Assembly (NCBI GenBank): GCA_963726825.1
Contig: CAVSDT010000002.1
Coordinates: 744,001 to 808,000 of the forward strand
Origin: DATLGB01 sp963726825
GTDB lineage: Bacteria > Actinomycetota > Thermoleophilia > Solirubrobacterales > Solirubrobacteraceae
Length of the DNA: 64,000 bases
Direction of reading: 5' to 3'
This document shows, piece after piece, positions 17,183-25,627 of this stretch. The notes under the pieces are model-generated. The model saw only the letters and a program-made list of their open reading frames with translations, ran no database searches and was not told where the DNA came from. The number at the start of each line of letters is the position of its first letter. The stretch's first letter is position 1. A program made the position numbers and the translations under genes.

Positions 17183-18207
17183 CGCAGGCCCGCGCCGGGT
17201 CCGGGCGCGACGGGGCGGGCATCGTCCGGCAGGGCGGCGCCCGGCCCGAACAGGGCGAGGACGTGGCCGCCGAAGCCGCCGCCGACCATGCGCGCGCCGG
17301 CGGCGCCCGCCGCCTTGACCCGTGCGACGGTCGCCTCGACCGCCTCCGTGGAGGACTCGTAGTCGTCGCGCAGGGACGCGTGGGAGGCGTCGAGGATCGT
17401 GCCGAGGCGCGCGAGGTCGCGCGCGCGGAGCGCGTCGACGGCCGCGTCGACGCGGTCGTTCTCCGACAGGACGTGGCGCACGCGCCGGGCCAGCGGGGCC
17501 GGGAGGCCGTCGGCGGCGCCGGCGGGCGCGTCGCGCAGCGTCTCGACGCCGAGGGCCGCGCAGGCCTCGCGGCACTCGCGCCGCCGGTCGGCGTAGCCCG
17601 ATCCGCCGGCCAGCGAGTGGGTGTCGCCGGAGTCGACCGTGGCGAGCTGCCAGTCGCCGAGCGCGAGCGGGACCGGCCGGGTCCCGAGGTCGCTGAAGTC
17701 GATCCGCGTGGCCCGGCCGGGGTGGCCGAGCAGCGAGGCGAGCTGGTCCAGGAGGCCGGTCTCGGCCCCGGTCCATTCGCGCTCCGCGCGCGAGCAGATG
17801 CGGGCCAGGCGGAGCGGGTCGACGTCCGTGACGCCCGCGACGGCGAGCACGGCGAGCCCGACCGCCACCTCCAGCGCCGCCGAGGACGACAGGCCGGAGC
17901 CCTGCGGGACGGTGCCCGAGACCTCGAGGCGGCACGGACGGACCGGCAGGCCGTCGGCCTGCAGCTCGGCGACCATCCCGCGCAGGTACGCGCGCCAGCC
18001 CTCCGCGGGCTGCACGTCGCCGGGGTCGAAGCGGTCGGATTCCCCGGCGTCGAGCGCCACCGCCTCGATCCCGCTCGCGGCCGCCGTCGCGGTGACCGTC
18101 ACGCCCGCCTCGATGGCGAACGGGAGCGCGAGGCCGGCGTTGTAGTCGGTGTGCTCGCCGACGAGGTTCACCCGCCCGGGCGCGAACGCGACGAACCGGT
18201 CGAGCAT
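17179..18207 (-). CDS. galK: Galactokinase (GHMP kinase)
   Basis: A 342-residue GHMP kinase phosphorylating galactose at C1 in the Leloir pathway. The galactokinase signature GRVNLVGEHTDYN is at residues 11-23, the ATP-binding motif PQGSGLSSSAALE at ~122-134 and the third motif GGGFGGHVLAL near 310. It is shorter than the ~380-residue enterobacterial enzyme, mostly through a short C-terminus. No other gal genes are adjacent. The next gene, divergent across 57 bases, starts the polysaccharide locus, so this kinase may feed sugar nucleotides to it (inference). Confidence 0.88.
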   Translation of the reverse strand: MLDRFVAFAPGRVNLVGEHTDYNAGLALPFAIEAGVTVTATAAASGIEAVALDAGESDRFDPGDVQPAEGWRAYLRGMVAELQADGLPVRPCRLEVSGTVPQGSGLSSSAALEVAVGLAVLAVAGVTDVDPLRLARICSRAEREWTGAETGLLDQLASLLGHPGRATRIDFSDLGTRPVPLALGDWQLATVDSGDTHSLAGGSGYADRRRECREACAALGVETLRDAPAGAADGLPAPLARRVRHVLSENDRVDAAVDALRARDLARLGTILDASHASLRDDYESSTEAVEATVARVKAAGAAGARMVGGGFGGHVLALFGPGAALPDDARPVAPGPGAGLR

Positions 18208-18251
18208 GTGCGAGACCCTAGGGCCGTCAGGTCGTTGGCTGAGACGATGGA

Positions 18252-18257
18252 TAGTGT
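18252..18257 (+). promoter_or_regulatory. -10 box (TAGTGT) deciding the GT4 start
   Basis: TAGTGT ends 7 bases before the ATG at 18265. An earlier in-frame ATG at 18247 lies upstream of this box and would not be on a transcript made from it. Confidence 0.45.
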
Positions 18258-18264
18258 GCCCTCG

Positions 18265-19407
18265 ATGCGTCCCCGGTCACCGAGAACGGCCTTGGTGCAC
18301 GACTTCCTCCTCGACGTGCGCGGCGGCGAGCGTGTGTTCCTGGCGCTGGCGAACCTGTTCCCCGACGCCGACCTGTTCACCGCCGTCTACGACGAGCGGG
18401 GCACGCAGGGGCGCTTCGCGCACCGCCGCGTCCACACGTCCTACCTGCAGCGGCTGCGTCCCAGCGCGCGCACGTTCCGCTCCCTGCTGCCGCTGTACCC
18501 GTCCGCGATGGAGCGCCTGGACCTCTCCGCCTACGACCTCGTCATCTCGAGTTCGAGCGCGTGGGCGCACGGCGTCCGCGTGGCGCCCGGCGCCGCCCAC
18601 GTCTGCTACTGCCACAACCCGTTCCGCTACGCCTGGGACGAGCGCGACGCCACCCTGGCCGCGCGCGATCCGCTCACCCGCGCGCCGCTGGCGGCCGTGC
18701 TCGGCCGCTGGCGCGAGTGGGACCGGCGCGCCGCGCAGCGCGTGGACCGCTACATCGCGAACTCCGCGGACACGCAGGAGCGGATCGCGCGCTGCTTCGA
18801 CCGCGGCTCGGAGGTCGTCTACCCGCCGGTGGAGACCGCGCGCTTCGCCCCGGCCCCCGACGCCCCCGGCGACTACTGCGTCGTCCTGTCCGAGCTGATG
18901 GCGCACAAGCGCATCGACGTCGCCGTGCGCGCGTTCAGCCGGCTCGGCCGCCGACTCGTCGTGATCGGCGACGGGCCGGACGTCCGTCGGCTGCGCGCCC
19001 TCGCCGGCCCCACCATCCGCTTCGCCGGCCGTCTCGGCGACCGTGAGGTCGAGCACCTGCTGGCCCACGCGCAGGCGCTCATCGTCTGCGGCAGGGAGGA
19101 GTTCGGCATCGCCGCCGTCGAGGCCCAGGCGGCCGGGCGGCCGGTGATCGCCCACGGCGCCGGCGGCGTGACGGAGACCGTCGTGGACGGCGTGACCGGG
19201 ACGTTCTTCACCCCGTCCGAGCCGGAGGCGCTCGCGGCGGCGGTCGCGCGCTTCGACGTCGACGCCATCGATCCGGCCGCCTGCGCGGCCAACGCCGGGC
19301 GCTTCGGCACCGACGCGTTCGCCGAGGGGCTGTTCAACATCCTCGCCGAGGTCCGCGGGGGCGCGCCCCTGTCGATGGCCCGGCCGCCCGTCGACGCCCT
19401 GCGCTGA
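18265..19407 (+). CDS. Glycosyltransferase family 4
   Basis: About 380 residues with the GT-B fold. The N-terminal domain starts LVHDFLLDVRGGERV and has CYCHNPFRYAWD, typical of bacterial mannosyl/rhamnosyl GT4 enzymes (WbaZ-like). The C-terminal domain has the nucleotide-sugar motif CGREEFGIAAVEAQAAGRPV and GGVTETV. It would add one sugar from a nucleotide donor to a lipid-linked glycan at the inner membrane face. The ATG at 18265 is preferred because of its leaderless -10; one at 18247 is in frame. First gene of the polysaccharide locus. Confidence 0.87.
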   Translation: MRPRSPRTALVHDFLLDVRGGERVFLALANLFPDADLFTAVYDERGTQGRFAHRRVHTSYLQRLRPSARTFRSLLPLYPSAMERLDLSAYDLVISSSSAWAHGVRVAPGAAHVCYCHNPFRYAWDERDATLAARDPLTRAPLAAVLGRWREWDRRAAQRVDRYIANSADTQERIARCFDRGSEVVYPPVETARFAPAPDAPGDYCVVLSELMAHKRIDVAVRAFSRLGRRLVVIGDGPDVRRLRALAGPTIRFAGRLGDREVEHLLAHAQALIVCGREEFGIAAVEAQAAGRPVIAHGAGGVTETVVDGVTGTFFTPSEPEALAAAVARFDVDAIDPAACAANAGRFGTDAFAEGLFNILAEVRGGAPLSMARPPVDALR

Positions 19408-19408
19408 G

Positions 19409-20374
19409 TCAGGCCCGGGCGTGGCGGGACGGGTGCCCACCGGCCGCCGGCCCGCGGATCGGTCGCGCGGGGACGACCACCTCGATCCCGACGGCCGCCT
19501 GGGCGCGCAGCCGCCGGCGCTCGCGCAGGAAGGCGGGGAGCAGGGGCAGTGCCATGCGCGTCCCGGCCAGCCAGGTGCCGCGGCCGGCACGGCGCGACGC
19601 CACGGCCCAGGACAGCTGGCGGTAGACGACGAGCGGCAGCCACCGCACCGGGAACGCGCGGGCCACGATCAGCAGCGTGTTGCGCTGCACCCACGCCCCG
19701 ACGCCGGCCGCCAGCGCGCCCGCAGCCGTCGCACCCCCGGCGTGCCGCGCGACCGCTTCCGGCGCCCACGCGCACGTCCAGCCCGCGAGGCGCAGGCGCA
19801 GCCCCAGGTCCACGTCCTCGAGGTAGGTGCCGAGGCGCTCATCGAAGCCGCCCGCGGCCAGCAGCGCGCTGCGCCGGTAGACGGCGGCGCCGGCGCACGC
19901 GCTGAACACCTCGCCCGGGGTGTCCCAGCGGCCCGTGTCGCGCTCGAAGCGCCCGCGCTGCTCGGCGACGCCGTCACGGCGCAGGACGTCGCCGGCGTCG
20001 TCGAGGATCCCCGGGTCCGACAGCTGCACGAGCTTCGTCGCCACGGACGCCACCCGCGGGTCGGCCAGGGGCGCCAGCGCGTGCTCGAGCCAGTCCGGCG
20101 CCAGCTCGACGTCGGTGTTGACGAGGGCGACGGCGGGCGTCGTGACGGCGCCGATCCCCGCGTTGGCGGCCCGGGCGAAGCCGCCGTTGTCGCCCAGGGC
20201 GAGCACCCGCACGCCGGGATGGCGCTCGGCGAGCAGGCGCAGGGAACCGTCGGTGGACCCGTCGTCGACGACGAGCACCTCGGCCGGCGCGCACCGCTGC
20301 GCCGCCAGCGAGGCGAGGACGCCCGGCAGCCAGGCCTCGCCGTTGAAGTTCGGCACGACGACCGCGACCTCCAT
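19409..20374 (-). CDS. Glycosyltransferase family 2 (rhamnosyltransferase-like)
   Basis: A 321-residue GT-A enzyme: VVPNFNGEAWLPGVL start, VVDDGSTDGS, NTDVELAPDWL (the DxD-type segment) and the acceptor-site motif TYLEDVDLGLRLRLAGW. This is the WbbL-like layout common in rhamnosyl and galactofuranosyl transferases. The C-terminal third is basic and amphipathic, suggesting membrane association. The start is supported by TACCGT 7 bases upstream on the minus strand. It converges on the GT4 gene with a single base between stops. Confidence 0.87.
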   Translation of the reverse strand: MEVAVVVPNFNGEAWLPGVLASLAAQRCAPAEVLVVDDGSTDGSLRLLAERHPGVRVLALGDNGGFARAANAGIGAVTTPAVALVNTDVELAPDWLEHALAPLADPRVASVATKLVQLSDPGILDDAGDVLRRDGVAEQRGRFERDTGRWDTPGEVFSACAGAAVYRRSALLAAGGFDERLGTYLEDVDLGLRLRLAGWTCAWAPEAVARHAGGATAAGALAAGVGAWVQRNTLLIVARAFPVRWLPLVVYRQLSWAVASRRAGRGTWLAGTRMALPLLPAFLRERRRLRAQAAVGIEVVVPARPIRGPAAGGHPSRHARA

Positions 20375-20381
20375 CGCGGCG

Positions 20382-20387
20382 ACGGTA
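20382..20387 (-). promoter_or_regulatory. -10 box (TACCGT) for the GT2 gene
   Basis: On the minus strand TACCGT ends 7 bases before the ATG at 20374, consistent with a leaderless transcript. Confidence 0.4.
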
Positions 20388-20426
20388 CCGGAGCCCCGGC
20401 GGATGGCCGGTAGGGTCGCCGCGCAG

Positions 20427-21893
20427 ATGCGCCGCGCCCGTCTCCTCCTCGCGGCGACCTGCCTGCTGGCCGCCCCGACGGCGCTGGCGTTCCGCTCGGG
20501 CGGCTACTACTCCGAGCCGCGGCTGATCGCCGCGCTCGTCGTCTGGGCGCTCGTGCTCGTCGGGCCGCTGGGCCTGCCGCGCACCCGGGCAGGCCGCGTG
20601 GCCCTCGGGGGGCTGGCGCTGATGACCGTCTGGAGCGCCCTCTCGATCGCGTGGGCGCCGCTCGGCGGCCCGGCGCTCGAGAGCACGCAACGGCTCGGGC
20701 TCTACACGGGGGCCCTCGTGCTCGCGGTCGGCGTGCTGCGCGCGGCACCGCGGGCGCTGCGGGCGGTCGAGCCCGCGCTGGCGGCGGGCGCCACGCTGGT
20801 GATCGGCTACGGGCTCAGCGAGCGCCTGCTGCCGGGCATCCTCTCCTTCGACCGCTCCCGGAGCGCCTTCGGGCGCCTCGAGCAGCCGATCACCTACTGG
20901 AACGGGGAAGGGGCGCTGGCGGCCGTCGGGCTCGTGCTGTGCGCCCGGCTGGCCGGGGACCGCTCCCGGCCGCCGTGGGCGCGGGCCCTGGCCGCCGCGG
21001 CGATCGTCGCGCTCGGCGCGGGGGTGTACCTGTCGTTCTCGCGCGGGGCGATCGCGGTGGCGCTGCTGGGGATCGTGCTCGTCGCGGCGTTCGAGCCGCT
21101 GCGCGGTCAGCTGCGGGCCTGCGGCGTCGCGCTCGTCACCGCCGTCCTGGCCGCGCTGGCGTGCGCGCCCTTCGGCGGCGTGACCGCGCTGGAGGGCGGG
21201 CTCGGGACCCGGGAGACGCAGGGGCTCGTGACGCTCGCGCTGCTCGCGATCCTCGCCGCGGTCGCCGCGGTGCTCACCCTGCGCGCCGCGCGGGCCGAGG
21301 ACGAGCGCGCGTGGACGGCGCCGTCGTGGGGGCACCGGCTGGTGCCCGTGGCCGCGGTCGGCGCGACGCTCGCGGCCATCGCCCTCGTGGCCGGGGGGAT
21401 CGCGGAGCGCCCGACGCAGGCCGAGCTGTCGCGCGGGGCGCAGGCGACCCGGCTGGCGACGGTGTCCTCCAACCGCTACGAGTACTGGCGCGTGGCCCTG
21501 GAGGCCTTCGCCGACCACCCGTTGCGGGGCGGCGGCGCCGGGAGCTTCCGCGTCGCCTGGCTGCGGGAGCGGCGCATCGCCGAGCAGGTCCGCGACACGC
21601 ACTCGATCGAGTTCGAGATGGCCGCCGAGCTCGGCCTGGTGGGGCTGCTCGCGCTCGGCCTGCTCGCGGGCGGCGTCGTCGTGACCGGCCGCCGGGCGCT
21701 CACCGCGCGGCGGGCCGCGGCGGCCGGTCCCGCCGCCGCCGCGCTCGCGTGGTCCCTGCATGCCTCGATCGACTGGCTGTGGCAGCTGCCCGCCCTGTCG
21801 CTGCCCGTGCTCGTGCTCGCGGGGACGCTGATCGTGCTCGCCGAGACGCCCGCCCGGGCGCCCGGACCGTCGACTAGCGTGCCGCCGCGATGA
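20427..21893 (+). CDS. O-antigen ligase/polymerase-like membrane protein (Wzy_C domain)
   Basis: About 488 residues and ten or more membrane helices, the first acting as a start anchor (LLLAATCLLAAPTALAF). The Wzy/WaaL core is visible: YLSFSRGAIAVALLGIV, then the large periplasmic loop with HPLRGGGAGSF and the C-terminal DTHSIEFEMAAELGLVGLLAL. Such proteins join undecaprenyl-linked glycan units to each other or to an acceptor outside the membrane. It leads an operon with the next two genes through ATGA and GTGA overlaps. An in-frame ATG at 20403 would add 8 residues; TAGGGT lies 10 bases before 20427. Confidence 0.85.
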   Translation: MRRARLLLAATCLLAAPTALAFRSGGYYSEPRLIAALVVWALVLVGPLGLPRTRAGRVALGGLALMTVWSALSIAWAPLGGPALESTQRLGLYTGALVLAVGVLRAAPRALRAVEPALAAGATLVIGYGLSERLLPGILSFDRSRSAFGRLEQPITYWNGEGALAAVGLVLCARLAGDRSRPPWARALAAAAIVALGAGVYLSFSRGAIAVALLGIVLVAAFEPLRGQLRACGVALVTAVLAALACAPFGGVTALEGGLGTRETQGLVTLALLAILAAVAAVLTLRAARAEDERAWTAPSWGHRLVPVAAVGATLAAIALVAGGIAERPTQAELSRGAQATRLATVSSNRYEYWRVALEAFADHPLRGGGAGSFRVAWLRERRIAEQVRDTHSIEFEMAAELGLVGLLALGLLAGGVVVTGRRALTARRAAAAGPAAAALAWSLHASIDWLWQLPALSLPVLVLAGTLIVLAETPARAPGPSTSVPPR

Positions 21894-22843
21894 CCCGGCT
21901 GTGGTTCGTGACGCCCGTCTTCTGCGACGTGCCGTCCCTGACGATCCTGCGGGAGCGCATCCTGGACGTCGTCGCGCAGACGCCTGAGCTGGCCGGTGCG
22001 GACGTGCGGTTCGTGGTCCTCGACGACACGGCGGGCCGCGATCCCGCGATCGCGGCGATCGCGGCACTCGACGGCGTCGACGTGCTCACGCCGCCCTTCA
22101 ACCTCGGTCACCAGCGGGGCATCGTCTACGCCGTGCGCAGCCTGCGCCCGCAGCTGGACGACGAGGACGTCGTCGTCACGCTCGACGCCGACGGGGAGGA
22201 CCGCCCGTCGGACATCCCGCGCCTCGTCCTCCCGCTGCTGGAGGACCCCGCCCGCCGCAGCGAGGTCGTCCTGGCCGTGCGGGCGCGCCGGCGGTACGCC
22301 TCGTCGCGCTTCCGCGGCATGTACTGGGTCTTCCGCGGCCTGTTCCGGCTGCTGACCGGCACCTCGGTGCGGACGGGGAACTTCGCCGCCTACCGCGGCT
22401 GGCTGGCCAAGCGCCTGCTGCTGCATCCGTCCTTCGACCTGTGCTACTCGTCGACGATGCTCGCGCTGGACACCCCGCGGCGGGTCGTGGAGTGCGAGCG
22501 GGGCGCGCGCTACGACGGCTCTTCGCGGATGGGCTACACGCGGCTCGCGCTCCATGCGCTGCGGATGCTGATGCCCTTCGCCGAGCGCATCGCGCGGCGC
22601 ATGATGATGGTGATCCTGAGCACGATCGTGCTCCTCGTGGCGCTGACGGTCGTCGTGCTGGCGGTCGGGGCCTCCGGCGGCGGGCTGCCCGGGTGGCTGG
22701 CCGTGACGCTCGCCGTGGCGGGGTCGGTCTGCGTGATCGGGCTCGGCAACCTGATCGTGCTGTTCACCGTCTTCTCCCAGTCGCGGGCGGTCGGGTTGTC
22801 CAACCTCGAGCAGCAGTGGGTGCCGCCGCAGTGGGATCCGTGA
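21890..22843 (+). CDS. Membrane-anchored GT2, dolichyl-/undecaprenyl-phosphate glycosyltransferase-like
   Basis: A 317-residue protein: GT-A domain (VTPVFCDVPSL, VLDDTAG, NLGHQRGIVYAV, LDADGEDRP) followed by two C-terminal membrane helices at about 240-262 and 270-292. The layout matches GtrB/DPM-type enzymes that transfer a sugar to a polyprenyl phosphate, with NLGHQRG and DADGEDRP being characteristic. The next gene is a GT-C enzyme, the usual user of such lipid-linked sugars, and overlaps it by 4 bases. Together they would decorate a glycan on the outer membrane face. Confidence 0.85.
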   Translation: MTRLWFVTPVFCDVPSLTILRERILDVVAQTPELAGADVRFVVLDDTAGRDPAIAAIAALDGVDVLTPPFNLGHQRGIVYAVRSLRPQLDDEDVVVTLDADGEDRPSDIPRLVLPLLEDPARRSEVVLAVRARRRYASSRFRGMYWVFRGLFRLLTGTSVRTGNFAAYRGWLAKRLLLHPSFDLCYSSTMLALDTPRRVVECERGARYDGSSRMGYTRLALHALRMLMPFAERIARRMMMVILSTIVLLVALTVVVLAVGASGGGLPGWLAVTLAVAGSVCVIGLGNLIVLFTVFSQSRAVGLSNLEQQWVPPQWDP

Positions 22844-24417
22844 GCCGGCGCACGACGCTCGCCGTCGCGGCGCTGACGCTCGTGGCGTTCCTGCTGCGCC
22901 TGCCGGCCTTCGGCGACGCGCTGTTCGGGGACGAGATCTCGACGTGGTTCATCGTGGACGGCCACGGGCCACGGACGATCCTCGACATCGTCGACTCGCC
23001 GCAGGAGCAGACGCCGCCCGCGATCTTCCTGCTCGCCTGGGTGGCCGCCCACCTCGGCCACGACTCGATGTGGTTGCGGACGCCGTCCCTGCTCGCGGGC
23101 GTGGCGACGGTCCCGCTCCTGTTCCTGCTCGGCCGCGCGACGGTCGGCCGGCGCGCGGGGCTCCTGGCGGCGGCCTTCGCCGCGCTCCACCCGTTCCTGC
23201 TCTTCTACGCGACGGAGGCGCGCGCCTACGCCCTGGCGGCCTTCCTCGATCTCCTGTCGACCTACGCCCTCGTCCGGGCGCTGCAGGACGGCCGCCGGCG
23301 CTGGTGGGTCGTGTACGCCGTCGCGGCGTGCGCGGCGATGTACACGCACTACACGGCGGCCTTCGTGCTGATCGCGCAGGCCGCATGGGCGCTGTGGGCG
23401 CACCGGGAGCGGTGGAAGCCGCTGGTGGTCGCGAGCGCGGCCGCCGCCGTGGGGTGGCTGCCGTGGCTGCCCGTCTACCTCGCCACGAGCGACTCGCCGG
23501 GGGCGCAGGTCATCGACGGGCTGCACCCGTTCGGCCTGCGGACCGCGGTGGAGGACACCGGGCGCATGCTGACGGGCTCGCCGTTCACCTCGGTCACCCT
23601 GCTGCCCGGGCGGCTGTTCGTCGTCCTGCTCGCCCTCGGTGCGGCCGTCGCGGTGGTGGCCGGCGGGCTCGGCTGGCGGCGCCGCCGCCCCGCGGGCGCC
23701 ACGGGGCTCGGGCTCCTGATCGCCTGCGCGCTGGCGGCGCCGCTGATCGGCGCCGTGGCCTCCATCCTCGGCCCGAGCGTCTTCCTGCCCCGCAACCTCA
23801 TCACCACGGTGCCCTACGCGTGCCTGTGCGTCGCAGCGCTGGCGCTGGCCGCAGACCGCCGGGTGGCGGTGGCGAGCGTGGCCGCCGTCGCCGTCGGCCT
23901 CGGCGCAGGGGCGGTGCACAGCCAGGAGCGCCGCTTCCGCCGCGCGGACGTCGACGCAGCGGTGCGCGACGTCGCGGCGCAGGCCCGGCCGGGCGACCCG
24001 ATCGTCCTGACGCAGCTCCCGTTCCCCGAGCCGGGGGTGCTGCAGCGCTTCGAGGTCGCGCTGCGCGACGCCCGGCTGCAGCGCCGCTTCCCCGTCATCC
24101 GGCTCGGGCTGCCGACCGTGGAGGCCGACCGGGCGCGTCGCGAGCGCGGTCCGGGGCAGTTCGTCGCCCTGCCGCTGGCCCCGCCGGCCGAGGTGGCGGC
24201 CGAGGCCCGCCGCGCCGCGCGCCGCGGCACGATCCTCGTCGTCGACGCCACGAAGTCGGTGACGGCGGCCGACGTCGCCTCGGGGCGCCTGGCCGGCCCG
24301 TCGCCCGGCGATCAGCTGGCGGACCTCCTCGCGGCGCTGCCCGACTACCGGATCGCGGCGCTGCGCCGCCACCCCGGGCTGCTGCCCACCGACGTCATCA
24401 CCCTGAAGCGGCGTTAG
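22840..24417 (+). CDS. GT-C (ArnT/PMT-like) membrane glycosyltransferase
   Basis: A 525-residue protein with about 11 helices. The first extracytoplasmic loop contains FGDEISTW (the catalytic Asp/Glu position of GT-C folds), then HPFLLFYATEARAYALAAF and YTHYTAAFVL, typical of the PMT_2/glycosyltransferase-39-like family. It uses a polyprenyl-phosphate sugar and works outside the membrane. A soluble C-terminal domain follows from ~370. The GTG start overlaps the previous stop in GTGA. The final stop shares TTAG with the convergent TPR gene. Confidence 0.87.
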   Translation: MSRRTTLAVAALTLVAFLLRLPAFGDALFGDEISTWFIVDGHGPRTILDIVDSPQEQTPPAIFLLAWVAAHLGHDSMWLRTPSLLAGVATVPLLFLLGRATVGRRAGLLAAAFAALHPFLLFYATEARAYALAAFLDLLSTYALVRALQDGRRRWWVVYAVAACAAMYTHYTAAFVLIAQAAWALWAHRERWKPLVVASAAAAVGWLPWLPVYLATSDSPGAQVIDGLHPFGLRTAVEDTGRMLTGSPFTSVTLLPGRLFVVLLALGAAVAVVAGGLGWRRRRPAGATGLGLLIACALAAPLIGAVASILGPSVFLPRNLITTVPYACLCVAALALAADRRVAVASVAAVAVGLGAGAVHSQERRFRRADVDAAVRDVAAQARPGDPIVLTQLPFPEPGVLQRFEVALRDARLQRRFPVIRLGLPTVEADRARRERGPGQFVALPLAPPAEVAAEARRAARRGTILVVDATKSVTAADVASGRLAGPSPGDQLADLLAALPDYRIAALRRHPGLLPTDVITLKRR

Positions 24418-24797
24418 CCGGGCTTCGCGCCGAGCGGGTCCAGCCGCGCGATGGCCGCCTGCGCGCGCGCGGCGAGCGCCGGGTCGCGCTCGCTGCTCAG
24501 GGTGGCGATGAAGCGCCACGCGTCCCGGTTGGCGGGCTCACGCCGCACGATCGACAGGAGCGTCTCGATCGCCGCGTCGTGCTCGCCCTGCCCGTTGAGG
24601 AAGATGGCGCGGGTCAGGTCCGCGGACGGGTCCGGGTTCAGCAGCCGCGCGCGCTCGAGGTCGGCGATCGCGCCGCGGGGGTCCTTCCCGCCGTCGGTGA
24701 GGGCGCCGGCGACGAGGCGCGTGTCGCGCAGGCCGATGGCCATGACCACGAGGACGCAGACCGCGACGACGGTCGTGACGACCCGCTGGGCGCTCAC
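24414..24797 (-). CDS. Small membrane-anchored TPR-like protein
   Basis: A 127-residue protein: an N-terminal helix (VVTTVVAVCVLVVMAIGL) anchors it, and the rest consists of about two tetratricopeptide-like helix pairs (AIADLERARLLNPDPSADL, AAIETLLSIVRREPANRDAW). TPRs mediate protein contacts. The GTG start overlaps the permease stop in GTGA, so it belongs to the export operon. It could be an accessory of the Wzm/Wzt exporter (inference from position only). Confidence 0.75.
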   Translation of the reverse strand: MSAQRVVTTVVAVCVLVVMAIGLRDTRLVAGALTDGGKDPRGAIADLERARLLNPDPSADLTRAIFLNGQGEHDAAIETLLSIVRREPANRDAWRFIATLSSERDPALAARAQAAIARLDPLGAKPG

Positions 24798-25627
24798 AGG
24801 ACCTCCGCGAGCTTGGGCGCCTCGCGGCGGAACACGACGACCGCGAGCACGCAGACCGCGACGTAGATCCCGATCGGGATCGCCAGCCGCGCCCAGCCGC
24901 CGGTCAGCTCCACCGGCCCGGGGGCGCTGCCGTCGATCAGCCACCGGTGCTGGAGCGAGAAGATCGGCGCGAGCGGGTTGAGCGAGATGACGTCGCGCAG
25001 GCGCTGGGACACCGCCTCGAGCGGATAGAAGACGGGCGTGGCGTAGAACAGCGCCGTCAGCGCGACGGTCCAGATGATCCCGACGTCGCGGAAGCGGGGG
25101 TACAGCGACGAGACGATCACGCAGACGGCGATCGTGAACACCGCGAGCGCGAGCAGCAGGACGGGGAACAGCAGCCACGTCCACATCGGCGTCACGCCGA
25201 AGGCGAGCAGGAACACGCCGAGGACCACGAGGTTCGGGCCGAGGTTGAACAGCGCCGTCAGGGCGATCGCGAGCGGGATCACGAGCCGCGGGAACTGCGT
25301 CTTGCGCACGACCGACTCCGAGGCGAGGACGGACGTCACCGCGGCGCCCGTCGCCTCCTGGAAGAAGCCGAACAGCACCACGTTGGCCAGCAGCAGCACG
25401 GGGTAGTGCTCGACGCCCGCGCCGGCGCGGAAGGCCTGGGTGAACACCGCGAGGAGCACCGCGAACAGCAGCAGCGGCCGGCAGATCGACCACAGGTAGC
25501 CCAGCGCGGTCCCGAAGTAGGTGCGCTTGAACTCGGTCACCGCGATCAGCAGCAGCAGCTCCCAGGCCCGGCGGCGGCCGCCGCCGAGCGCGGAGGGGCC
25601 GGGCACGTCGCGCAGCTCGGCGCTCAC
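24794..25627 (-). CDS. wzm: ABC-2 polysaccharide exporter permease (Wzm-like)
   Basis: A 277-residue permease with six helices and the TagG/KpsM/Wzm layout: ELLLLIAVTEFKRTYFGTALG before the first helix, FFQEATGAAVTSVLASESVV, and VFYPLEAVSQRLRDVISLNP before the fifth. It forms the channel through which a lipid-linked glycan crosses the membrane, driven by the ATPase encoded immediately upstream. Start GTG overlaps the ATPase stop. Confidence 0.9.
   Translation of the reverse strand: MSAELRDVPGPSALGGGRRRAWELLLLIAVTEFKRTYFGTALGYLWSICRPLLLFAVLLAVFTQAFRAGAGVEHYPVLLLANVVLFGFFQEATGAAVTSVLASESVVRKTQFPRLVIPLAIALTALFNLGPNLVVLGVFLLAFGVTPMWTWLLFPVLLLALAVFTIAVCVIVSSLYPRFRDVGIIWTVALTALFYATPVFYPLEAVSQRLRDVISLNPLAPIFSLQHRWLIDGSAPGPVELTGGWARLAIPIGIYVAVCVLAVVVFRREAPKLAEVL

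Noticed and set aside
18235..18257. TTGGCT as a -35 for TAGTGT
   Set aside because: The spacing is only 11 bases; the -10 is reported alone.
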